A DNA stretch of 64,000 nucleotides from Microbispora oryzae (GTDB taxonomy: Bacteria; Actinomycetota; Actinomycetes; Streptosporangiales; Streptosporangiaceae), in assembly GCF_017896165.1 (NCBI RefSeq), contig NZ_JAFCNB010000013.1:1-64000 (forward strand), given 5' to 3'. Of this stretch, positions 33,159 to 40,615 are shown in pieces. A model generated the notes under the pieces. The model ran no database searches, had not been told where the DNA came from, and saw only the letters and a list, made by a program, of their open reading frames with translations. Positions within the stretch are counted from its first letter, which is position 1; every line of letters starts with the position of its first letter. The position numbers and the translations under genes were made by a program.

Positions 33159-34166
33159 ATGCGCAGCCGAGTGGTCGAACCCGTTCCGGGACGGCCCGCC
33201 CTCATCCGGCCGGGCGAGTTGCTCACCTCGGCCCCCGGGGCCGTTGCCCGGTGGGCGCTGTCCGCCGATCCGATCGAAGATCTCCACCTCGTCCGGCTGT
33301 CGCCCGGCGTGGACGTTCTCGACCTCACGGCCGATCTGCGCGCCCAGGGGCACGCCGCCTCTCCCAACCACGTGTTCGTGGGTCAGCCCCTGCTGTGGGG
33401 CGGGCCGGGCGGCGTCCCCGCGCCCGCCGAGGCGGTGCCGTACGAGCCGGGTGAGCCGGGCGACGTGACGGTCGCCGTGCTCGACACGGGACTCGCCCCG
33501 CACCCCTGGCTCCGCCGCTGGTACGCCGGGGAGACGGCGGAGGTCGCCGACGCGGACGGGGACGGCCGGCTCGACGAGCAGGCCGGGCACGGCACGTTCG
33601 TGGCCGGGCTGATCGTGCGGGCCGCCCCCGGCGTCCGGCTGCGGCCGGTGCGGTTCCTCGACAGCCACGGCGTGGGCGACGAGGCCGCGCTGCTGCGCGC
33701 CCTCGCGCGGCTCAGGTCCGAGCGGGTCGGCATCCTCAACCTCAGTTTCGGCGGGTTCACGTTCGACGACCTGCCCCCGATCGGGCTCGCCGAGGCGCTG
33801 GCGGCCTTCCCCGCCGTGGTCGCCTGCGCGGGCAACACCGCCTCGTCCCGCCCGTTCTGGCCCGCGGCGCTGGCGGGCGTCGTCGCCGTCGCCGGGCTGG
33901 ACGGCCAGGTCCGGGCGCCGTTCTCGGCGTACGGGCCGTGGGTGGACGCCTGCGCGCAGAGCGTCGATCTCACGAGCTGCTTCCTCGATCGGGGCGGTTT
34001 CCACGGCTACGCGACGTGGAGCGGCACCTCGTTCGCCGCCGCCGCGGTGTCCGGCGCCCTCGCCCGCCTCTGCCGCGGCATGCCACCCGGCGCCGCGGTG
34101 GCTCGGCTGCTGCACGAGGGGAGGCAAATTCCGGATCTCGGCGTGGTCGTCGGCGTGGACGGCTAA
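33159..34166 (+). CDS. cytoplasmic S8 (subtilisin-like) serine protease
   Basis: This is a 335-residue protease with a complete triad: Asp in VAVLDTGLA (near residue 109), His in GHGTFVAGL (near 144), oxyanion Asn in CAGNTASS and Ser in WSGTSFAAAAVSG (near 288). There is no signal peptide, membrane helix or recognisable inhibitory propeptide; the first 100 residues are a separate, unrecognised region. ATG 33159 has GGAGGG six bases upstream; ATG 33153 is too close to it. It is followed closely by sigma, beta-rich and CHAT genes on the same strand, implying a joint intracellular proteolytic role. Cognate target unknown. Confidence 0.85.
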   Translation: MRSRVVEPVPGRPALIRPGELLTSAPGAVARWALSADPIEDLHLVRLSPGVDVLDLTADLRAQGHAASPNHVFVGQPLLWGGPGGVPAPAEAVPYEPGEPGDVTVAVLDTGLAPHPWLRRWYAGETAEVADADGDGRLDEQAGHGTFVAGLIVRAAPGVRLRPVRFLDSHGVGDEAALLRALARLRSERVGILNLSFGGFTFDDLPPIGLAEALAAFPAVVACAGNTASSRPFWPAALAGVVAVAGLDGQVRAPFSAYGPWVDACAQSVDLTSCFLDRGGFHGYATWSGTSFAAAAVSGALARLCRGMPPGAAVARLLHEGRQIPDLGVVVGVDG

Positions 34167-34210
34167 GGTTTCGGATGACCGGCTGTCTCCCATCGATCGC
34201 AAACGGTCAC

Positions 34211-34765
34211 ATGACTGACGACATCTCGCCTGACATCTCGCCGCACCACCTCGACCAGGACGCCTGGGAGGATCTCGTCGCCCGGTTCGAGGGGCGGATG
34301 TGGGCGGTCGCCCGCGCCCTCGGGCTGAGCTCGTCCGACGCGGCCGACGCCGTCCAGGGCGCCTGGCTCCGGCTTGTCGAGAGCCTCGACTCCATCCGTG
34401 ATCCCGACCGGATCGGCGCGTGGCTGGTCACGACCACCAGGCACGAGGCCGTCCGCCTGGCCCGCCGGGCCCGCGGTGAGGTCGTCTCCCCGTCCGGGGA
34501 GGTCCCCGAGACGGCCGTGCCCGACCCCGCGGCGGCCGTGGTGGACGCCGACTTCGGCAGGCACGTGTGGCGGCGGGTCGACCTGCTCGGCGAGCCCTGC
34601 CGATCGCTGCTGCGCCTCTGGGCGCTCCATCCCGACGCCAGGTACGCCCAGATCGCCGTCCGGCTGGACCTGCCGGTGGGCAGCGTCGGCCCCACCCGCG
34701 CGCGCTGCGTGTCGCGGCTGCGCGCCCTCCTCGCCGAGGACACCGGCGCCGAGGAGGCGTCATGA
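34211..34765 (+). CDS. ECF-like RNA polymerase sigma factor
   Basis: This 184-residue sigma factor has region 2 (MWAVARALGLSSSDAADAVQ ... WLVTTTRHEAVRLARR) and region 4 (HPDARYAQIAVRLDLPVGSV followed by RARCVSRLRALL). It has no C-terminal extension, so control must come from a partner. The first Met with downstream homology is ATG 34211; ATG 34174 would add 12 residues. It overlaps the next gene by ATGA. No classical transmembrane anti-sigma factor gene is nearby; the next two genes (beta-rich protein, TPR-CHAT) are the candidates for control. Confidence 0.85.
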   Translation: MTDDISPDISPHHLDQDAWEDLVARFEGRMWAVARALGLSSSDAADAVQGAWLRLVESLDSIRDPDRIGAWLVTTTRHEAVRLARRARGEVVSPSGEVPETAVPDPAAAVVDADFGRHVWRRVDLLGEPCRSLLRLWALHPDARYAQIAVRLDLPVGSVGPTRARCVSRLRALLAEDTGAEEAS

Positions 34766-35274
34766 GGGACGAGTACCTGCTGGCGGCGCTGCGCCTGGGA
34801 GCCGGATCCGACCCGGTGCCAGCCCGGGTGTCGGCGGCGGCACGGGCCGCCTTCGCGCTCCACCTGCCCGGCGGGATCGCCGCCCCGCCTGTGGAGGTCC
34901 CCGCGCCCTCCGGCGCCCGCTCGGGGGCGCCCGGCACCGACACCGGTCCCGACGAGGGCCGCGACGAGGGCGGCGATCGGGACGGCGGCGGGCCGGACGA
35001 GCTCCGGCTCCGCCGCTTCACGGCGGCGGGCCTGACCATCGACGTCGAGATCACCGTCACCGGCGGACGGCTGGAGGTGGCCGGGCAGGTGTCCCCGCCC
35101 CCGGGGCCGGACGCCCGGGTGGAGGTCCGCACTCCCCACATCGCGAAGGTCCGCGCCCTCACCGGGGGCGGCCACTTCGCCGTCGCCGGTCTGCCCGCCG
35201 GATGGGTCAGCGTGGTGTGCCATCGCCCGGGCGAGCCGCCGGTGTTCACCCGCTGGGCGCACGTCGGGGCATGA
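34762..35274 (+). CDS. small beta-rich protein between sigma factor and CHAT protease
   Basis: This is a 170-residue soluble protein. Residues 1-30 are helical (RDEYLLAALRLGAGSDPVPA). Residues about 40-75 are a Gly/Asp-rich acidic linker. Residues about 78-170 alternate hydrophobics in a beta-sandwich pattern (RRFTAAGLTIDVEITVTGGR, VSVVCHRPGEPPVFTRW), like a carboxypeptidase-regulatory/Ig-type fold. No known anti-sigma motif is visible. It is coupled by ATGA overlaps both to the sigma gene and to the CHAT gene. Its position suits an adaptor, anti-sigma or protease substrate; inference only. Confidence 0.6.
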   Translation: MRDEYLLAALRLGAGSDPVPARVSAAARAAFALHLPGGIAAPPVEVPAPSGARSGAPGTDTGPDEGRDEGGDRDGGGPDELRLRRFTAAGLTIDVEITVTGGRLEVAGQVSPPPGPDARVEVRTPHIAKVRALTGGGHFAVAGLPAGWVSVVCHRPGEPPVFTRWAHVGA

Positions 35275-37997
35275 CCCCGACCGGTCCGCGCCGACACTCC
35301 CGGACGGATCCCCGGCTCGGCGCACTGGTCGCCCGAGCCGAGTCGGCCGTACCGCTGGCCAGCGTGGACCCCGGGCGTGCGCTCGACGAGGCGCGCGAGG
35401 TCCTGGCCCGGACGCGCGGCGTGCCCGGCGGCGCGGAGGCCGTGTCGGTCGCGCTGCGGGCGTCGGCGCTCGCCGCCCGTGAGCTCGGCGACCTCGATCT
35501 CGCCGCGCGACGGCTGACGGAGTCGGCCGCCACGGCCGCGCGGCTCCCCGGCCGCGCGGCGCAGGCGTGGATGTCGCTCGTCTCGGTACGGGCACAGCTC
35601 GGCGACCCCGCGGGCGGGCTGCGGCTGGCCGACCTCGCCGAACGCGATCTGGCCGGGGCCGACCTGGCCCGCCTCGACATCCAGCGGTCGGTCGCGCTCA
35701 TCCTGCTGGGCCGGTTCCGGGACGCCGTGACATGCTGCGACCGGGCCGTCGCGGCCCTCGGCGAGGACCCCGCGTTCCACGCGGGCGGCCTGCTGAACCG
35801 CGGCGTGGCCCACACCTACCTGGAGGAGTTCGGCGCGGCGGAGGCCGACCTCGCGGCCTGCGCGTCGATCGCCCGGTCGGCGCGTCTCGATCACCTCGCC
35901 ATGCTCGCCGAGGGCAACCTGCCGTTCGTCGCCGCCCGGCGCGGGGACGTCGCCGCCGCCTTCGGCCGCTACCTGGCGGCCGAACGCGCCCTGTTCGGCT
36001 ACCCGGAACGACTGGCCGCGATGCGCACCGACTTCGCTGAGGCGCTGCTGGCGGCACGTCTGCCCGGCGAGGCCAGGACCCTGCTCGAACAGGCCGTCGG
36101 CGATCTGGTCGCCGCGGGCGCCCTGGCGGCCGTGCCGGGCGCGCGGCTCCTGCTCTCCCGCGCCCGGCTGCTGGCCGGCGACGCCGCCGCGGCGCTGCCG
36201 TCCGCGGAGACCGCGCGGGCCGAGCTCACCGCCCAGGGCAGGCCCGAGGACGCCGCTCTGGCGACCGAGGTGATCCTCCGGGCGCGTCTCGCCGCCGCCG
36301 ATCGCGCCGGGTCACCCCCAGGCGACGACACGCTCGCCGGGCTGCTGGCCTGCGCCGCCGAGCTCCACGCGCACGGCCGTCAGGTCGAGCGGGCCGCGCT
36401 GCTCCGCACGGCCGCCGAGACCGCCGTACGGCTCGGGCACCTCGACCGGGCCCGGGCCTGGCTCGACGCGCTGTCCGCGGATCACGACGAGCCGAGCGGT
36501 GACGTCCCCGGCCACAGCGTCCCCAGCCACAATGTCCCCAGCCACAATGTCCCCAGCCACAATGTCCCCAGCCACAATGTCCCCAGCCACAATGTCCCGT
36601 GCCACGACGGCGCCGGGCCGTCCGCCGATGACGATGCCCGGGCGGTCCGGTGGCACGCCCGGGCGATGCGCCTGCGGCTCGACGGCGACCTCGCCGGGGC
36701 CCTGGCGGCGGCACGCGCGGGAATCGGCCCGCAGCCCGGAGCGGGAATCGGCGCCAAACCGGCGGAAGCGGGGCCGGCTCCGGCCGCGACGGCCCGCCCT
36801 GCCGAGGAGCTGGCGGCCTTCGGCCTGGAGGTGGCGCTGGAGACCGGCGACGCACCGGCGGTGCTCGACTGGGCGGGAAGGTGGCGGTCGGCGGTCCGCG
36901 GCACGCCACCGCCGGGCCCGGCCGTCGCCCGCGCGCACGCGGGCACGCTCGTCGAGCTGATCCGCCGCGGTGACGACCTGTACGCGGTCGTCGCCGGGCG
37001 GGGTGAGTGCGTCCTGCGGCGGCTGGGGTCGTACGCGGCGGCGGCCGAGGCGACCGTACGCGTCAGATATGGCCTGCGGCGGCGGAACCTGCGCGAGGCC
37101 CGGCCCGCCGGGGCCGGGGCACCCGGCGAACTGGCGAGCGAGCTGACCGAGCTGGACCGGCGGCTTCTCAGCCCTCTCGGCCCGCTGCCCGGCCCCGTCA
37201 CGATCGTGCCCACGGGCGCCCTGTGCACGCTGCCCTGGCCGCTCCTCCCCTCGCTCGCCGGACGGCCGGTGTCGGTCGCGCCCGGCGCCGCGTGGGCCTC
37301 GCCGACCCCTCCGGGCGGCGCGCGGGAGGCGGTCGCGGCCGTCGCCGGTCCTGGGCCGGCGCACGCGGCGGCCGAGGCGGATCGGGTCGTGGCGGCCCAT
37401 CCCGGCGCCCGGCGCGTCCCCGCCACCCGCGACGAGGTGCTCGCGGCGCTTGAGTGGGCCGGCGTGCTGCACGTGGCCGCGCACGGGATGTTCTCCCCGC
37501 GCAGCCCGATGCTCTCGCAGATCGCGCTCGACGACGGCCCGCTGATGGCCTACGAGCTGCTGCGCGCGGCCCGCGTCCCCCGGCTGGTCGTGCTGTCCGC
37601 CTGCGACGCCGGGATGGCGCACGCGCCCGCCGACGGGATCGCGCTCGGGCTGGCCGGGGCCTTCCTCGACCGCGGCGCGGCCTGCGTGATCGCGGGCGTG
37701 GCCCCGCTGCGCGACGACGAGGCCCTCGCCCTCATGACCGCCCTGCACGGCCTGCTGGCCGCCGGGATTCCCGCGGCCCGGGCCCTCGCCGACGCGGCCG
37801 CCGGCGCGCCCGGGGCGTCCGGTCTGGTCTGCTTCGGGGACGGCGGGGTGCGGCTGCGCGGCGGTCAGCCGGTCGCCACCGGCCGGGCGGGGTCGGCGAC
37901 CCAGTTGGACCACGATCCGACGTACAGGGCGGCGGGGAAGCCGGCGACCGCCAGCGCGAGCACCTCGTGGGCCGCGGTCACGCCCGAGCCGCAGTAG
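35271..37997 (+). CDS. TPR-CHAT caspase-like protease
   Basis: This is a 908-residue protein. Residues about 20-480 are Ala/Leu-rich helical repeats of TPR type. A low-complexity VPSHN repeat lies at about 412-446. Residues about 565-865 form a CHAT domain with the catalytic His in HVAAHGMFSP (near residue 737) and Cys in VLSACDAGM (near 778), both intact. CHAT proteins are cysteine proteases related to caspases and separases, usually regulated through their TPR part. ATG 35271 overlaps the previous stop. The last 40 or so residues (after FGDGGVRLRGG) run antisense into the rhodanese gene and look non-native. Confidence 0.88.
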   Translation: MTPTGPRRHSRTDPRLGALVARAESAVPLASVDPGRALDEAREVLARTRGVPGGAEAVSVALRASALAARELGDLDLAARRLTESAATAARLPGRAAQAWMSLVSVRAQLGDPAGGLRLADLAERDLAGADLARLDIQRSVALILLGRFRDAVTCCDRAVAALGEDPAFHAGGLLNRGVAHTYLEEFGAAEADLAACASIARSARLDHLAMLAEGNLPFVAARRGDVAAAFGRYLAAERALFGYPERLAAMRTDFAEALLAARLPGEARTLLEQAVGDLVAAGALAAVPGARLLLSRARLLAGDAAAALPSAETARAELTAQGRPEDAALATEVILRARLAAADRAGSPPGDDTLAGLLACAAELHAHGRQVERAALLRTAAETAVRLGHLDRARAWLDALSADHDEPSGDVPGHSVPSHNVPSHNVPSHNVPSHNVPSHNVPCHDGAGPSADDDARAVRWHARAMRLRLDGDLAGALAAARAGIGPQPGAGIGAKPAEAGPAPAATARPAEELAAFGLEVALETGDAPAVLDWAGRWRSAVRGTPPPGPAVARAHAGTLVELIRRGDDLYAVVAGRGECVLRRLGSYAAAAEATVRVRYGLRRRNLREARPAGAGAPGELASELTELDRRLLSPLGPLPGPVTIVPTGALCTLPWPLLPSLAGRPVSVAPGAAWASPTPPGGAREAVAAVAGPGPAHAAAEADRVVAAHPGARRVPATRDEVLAALEWAGVLHVAAHGMFSPRSPMLSQIALDDGPLMAYELLRAARVPRLVVLSACDAGMAHAPADGIALGLAGAFLDRGAACVIAGVAPLRDDEALALMTALHGLLAAGIPAARALADAAAGAPGASGLVCFGDGGVRLRGGQPVATGRAGSATQLDHDPTYRAAGKPATASASTSWAAVTPEPQ
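36504..36608 (+). repeat. 15-bp minisatellite in the CHAT gene
   Basis: GTCCCCAGCCACAAT is repeated five times without change at 36519-36593. It is flanked by one degenerate unit on each side (36504-36518 and 36594-36608), so seven units in all. Each unit encodes Val-Pro-Ser-His-Asn. Perfect identity of the units implies recent expansion; the 15-bp period preserves frame, so copy number can vary without breaking the gene. Confidence 0.95.
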
Positions 37998-38677
37998 GCC
38001 CCGACCGGGACGCCCTCGACGACGCCCAGCGTGTTGAACCGCTCCCGGAGGAACTCGCCGCGGTGGAACCGTCCGCCGGGCTCCACGTTCTGCCCGGTGG
38101 GCGCGCTCACGGCACCCGGGATGTGACCGGCGACCGGATCGACCGGCTCCGTCTCCCCCCGGTATCGCTCGGCGGCCCGCGCGTCGAGCAGCACGCCGGA
38201 GACGGCCAGCTCGGCGGCCTGGTCGGCGTCGAGGACCGGCATGCCGCCGGGCTCGGCCGTGAAGTCACCCGGCGGCACGGCCTCCGTCTCCTCCGACACG
38301 GGCAGCCCTGCCCGCAGCCACGCGCGCAGGCCGCCGTCGAGCACTCGTACGCCGGGGTGCCCGAAGTAACGCAGCGTCCACCAGGCGCGGGCGGCGGCGG
38401 TGGAGTCGGCGTCGTCGTAGACGACCACCGGCCGCGACCCCGACACGCCCAGGCGGCGCATCGCCTCCTGGAAGCTCTCCGGGGAGGGCAGCGGGTGCCG
38501 CCCCGCGGGGCCGGGCGGGGCGGCCAGATCGGTGTCGAGGTCGCAGAAGACCGCGCCCGGGATGTGTCCCTCACGGTACGACTCGACGCCGGGCGGACCG
38601 GCCAGCCGCCACCGCACGTCGAGGATCGTGACGTCGCCGAGCTCGGCGAGGCTCTCCGGCGTGATCAACGGGCTCAT
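37865..38677 (-). CDS. thiosulfate/3-mercaptopyruvate sulfurtransferase (tandem rhodanese)
   Basis: This is a 270-residue protein with two rhodanese domains. The N-terminal, inactive one begins ITPESLAELGDVTILDVRW and includes GHIPGAVFCDLD. The C-terminal, catalytic one has the persulfide Cys in VGAYCGSGVTA and ends in GSWSNWVADPARPV. It transfers sulfur to cyanide or thiols. ATG 38677 has GGAGG upstream. Its 3' end overlaps the convergent CHAT gene by 133 bp. Confidence 0.92.
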   Translation of the reverse strand: MSPLITPESLAELGDVTILDVRWRLAGPPGVESYREGHIPGAVFCDLDTDLAAPPGPAGRHPLPSPESFQEAMRRLGVSGSRPVVVYDDADSTAAARAWWTLRYFGHPGVRVLDGGLRAWLRAGLPVSEETEAVPPGDFTAEPGGMPVLDADQAAELAVSGVLLDARAAERYRGETEPVDPVAGHIPGAVSAPTGQNVEPGGRFHRGEFLRERFNTLGVVEGVPVGAYCGSGVTAAHEVLALAVAGFPAALYVGSWSNWVADPARPVATG

Positions 38678-38760
38678 CGGGCTCCACCTCCGGTGCTGGA
38701 CACCCGCCCATTGTGCCGGGCGGCCGCCACGGACGCCGCGTCCGGAGCCGGATCCGCGCG

Positions 38761-39909
38761 TCAGCTCCTGATCTCCACGAGGGGGACGTTCTGCTCGGCC
38801 GGCGTGAGTGACCCGTGGTTGCCGACCAGGGACGCCTCCACCGGCTCGGTCTCCGACGCCACGATCGCGCAGTCGCCGTACGGCACGGCCATGACGTCGC
38901 CGATCCGGGCGAGCCACTCGGGGCGGACCCGGGGGCCGAACCAGCCGGCGCCGGCCGCCTCCTCGCGGGTCACCACCCAGGCGCGTCCCGCGAGGGCCTC
39001 CCGCCAGACGGCGGCGACGTCGGGCGCCGCCCCCGGCCGGGTGTAGAGGTGCCGCGCGCGGGCGTCGCCGCCGATCATGAGCACGCCCTCCCGCAGGTCG
39101 GGCCGGTGGTCGACGTCGACCCTGTCACCCACGTTGATCATGCCGTGGTCGGCCGTCACGTAGAGGGCCGAACCGGGCGGCAGCGCCTCGGCGATCCGCT
39201 CGGCCATGCGGTCGGCCACGGCCACCTGGTCGAGCCACTCGGGGGAGCCCCAGCCCTTCAGGTGGCCCATCCGGTCGACGTCACCGTAGTAGACGGTCAC
39301 GTAGGCGCTCTCGCGCATCGAGCGCCGGACGGCCTCCACCCGCTCGGCGGGCGTCTCGGCCGCCCGGTAGCGCACTCCCCGGTAGACGGCGCGGGTCAGC
39401 CCGGTGCCGTCGAACATCGCGGGCGCGACGTACACCGGATCGGCGCCGAGGGCCGCCAGGCGCTGGAAGACGGTCGGGGCCGGCTGCCACGTCTCCGGGT
39501 CGACGGCCGGTCCCGGTGCCGTCCAGCGCAGACAGTTGAGCAGCCGCCCCTCCCCGGGAACGGCCATCTGGATGCCCACCATGCCGTGCTCCCCCGGCGG
39601 GCTGCCGGTGCCGAGCGTGGCGAGGCTCGTCGGGGTCGACGACGGAAAGCCGGCCGTGAGCGTGCGGCGTGGCCGCGACGACAGGAAGGGCGCGGCCTCG
39701 GGATGCGCGGCCAGCAGCTCGGCCCCGAGGCCGTCGACGAGGAACAAACACACTTTCCGGACGGGCTCCAGCCCCAGGGTGCCGGTGCCCGGCAGTCCGA
39801 GGGCGGCGAGCAGCGACCCCGGCAGCTCCGCGAGGGAGGCGGTGCCGTACGCGGGCACGTACGGCGTGACCGCCGCGCCCTCCGGAGCCGCGACGTCGGG
39901 CTCGGGCAC
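38761..39909 (-). CDS. alkaline-phosphatase-superfamily phosphodiesterase (PF01663 type)
   Basis: This 382-residue metal-dependent enzyme shows the nucleotide pyrophosphatase/phosphodiesterase pattern: first metal Asp in [10 protein letters not shown], nucleophile in [23 protein letters not shown] with metal ligands, TADHGM and the late NHGS. No signal peptide is present, so it should be cytoplasmic. The substrate is not predictable; nucleotide or sugar phosphodiesters are typical. GTG 39909 has GGGAGG upstream. It follows the DUF5998 gene by 36 bp. Confidence 0.85.
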   Translation of the reverse strand: MPEPDVAAPEGAAVTPYVPAYGTASLAELPGSLLAALGLPGTGTLGLEPVRKVCLFLVDGLGAELLAAHPEAAPFLSSRPRRTLTAGFPSSTPTSLATLGTGSPPGEHGMVGIQMAVPGEGRLLNCLRWTAPGPAVDPETWQPAPTVFQRLAALGADPVYVAPAMFDGTGLTRAVYRGVRYRAAETPAERVEAVRRSMRESAYVTVYYGDVDRMGHLKGWGSPEWLDQVAVADRMAERIAEALPPGSALYVTADHGMINVGDRVDVDHRPDLREGVLMIGGDARARHLYTRPGAAPDVAAVWREALAGRAWVVTREEAAGAGWFGPRVRPEWLARIGDVMAVPYGDCAIVASETEPVEASLVGNHGSLTPAEQNVPLVEIRS

Positions 39910-39945
39910 GTCGCCTCCCTTCGGATGCCGGGCCGGGGGTCCGCC

Positions 39946-40539
39946 TCAGCGCGCGGCGGCGCGCGCGGTGGCCTCGGAGAGCGCCTTGGCGAAGGCGAGG
40001 ACGTGGCCGACCGCCTCCGGTCCGTCGGCGGCCTCGCTCACCCGCAGGGACAGGTCGTCGGCGGTGATCGCGCCGGTGTAGCCGTGGTCGGCGTCGCAGT
40101 TGTCGTCGCCGCAGGTCGCGGGTTCGAGATCGACATGAGAGATCGCGCCCCAGCCGATCGTGAGCGTGACCTCGGTCGGGGGAACGCCCGGGACGTACGA
40201 CGCGGGATCGGGGACGACGCGGGTGACGGCGACGGACTGAATGCGGCTGAGGCGCACGGCCTCCGTGGTGGTGGAGGCGTGCGACGCCGGCATCCCCTCC
40301 GCCGGAGGGTGCTCGTCGGTGTGGCACACCAGCAGCCGGGTGGGTGACAGCACCAGGACCGTGACGTGCCTGCGCACCTCCATCGCCGGGTCGAACGTTG
40401 CCTCGTGGTGCACGACGTACGCGCCGACCTGCTCGCTGCCGAGCGCGGAGTCGACGGCGTCGGCGACCAGGTCCGGGTAGTAGCCGCTGCGGTCGATCGC
40501 TTCGCGCAGACCCGCCGCGGACACTCGGGTATCCCTCAT
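39946..40539 (-). CDS. DUF5998 protein
   Basis: This 197-residue protein has the features of DUF5998, an actinobacterial family found beside PF01663-type phosphodiesterases: SAAGLREAIDRSGYYPDLVA at the start, VLVLSPTRLLVCHTDEHP in the middle, then a CGDDNCDADHGYTG cluster. ATG 40539 follows AGGATGGA. No catalytic site is recognisable. It is probably co-transcribed with the phosphodiesterase gene. Confidence 0.8.
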   Translation of the reverse strand: MRDTRVSAAGLREAIDRSGYYPDLVADAVDSALGSEQVGAYVVHHEATFDPAMEVRRHVTVLVLSPTRLLVCHTDEHPPAEGMPASHASTTTEAVRLSRIQSVAVTRVVPDPASYVPGVPPTEVTLTIGWGAISHVDLEPATCGDDNCDADHGYTGAITADDLSLRVSEAADGPEAVGHVLAFAKALSEATARAAAR

Positions 40540-40615
40540 AGGTCCATCCTGCCCTGTAAGGGACACCGGTTTCACACCCCAACGTGTACGGGTTTTCCGG
40601 CTTCCCGACGTGAGG

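Noticed and set aside
36504-36608. 15-bp repeats considered as a CRISPR array
   Set aside because: There are no spacers, the period is 15 bp, the frame is open through the repeats, and no cas gene is near.
34211-37997. Module considered as part of a type III-E CRISPR locus
   Set aside because: No gRAMP/Cas7-11, Cas1, Cas2 or repeat array is present in the window. Only the protease-plus-sigma logic is similar.
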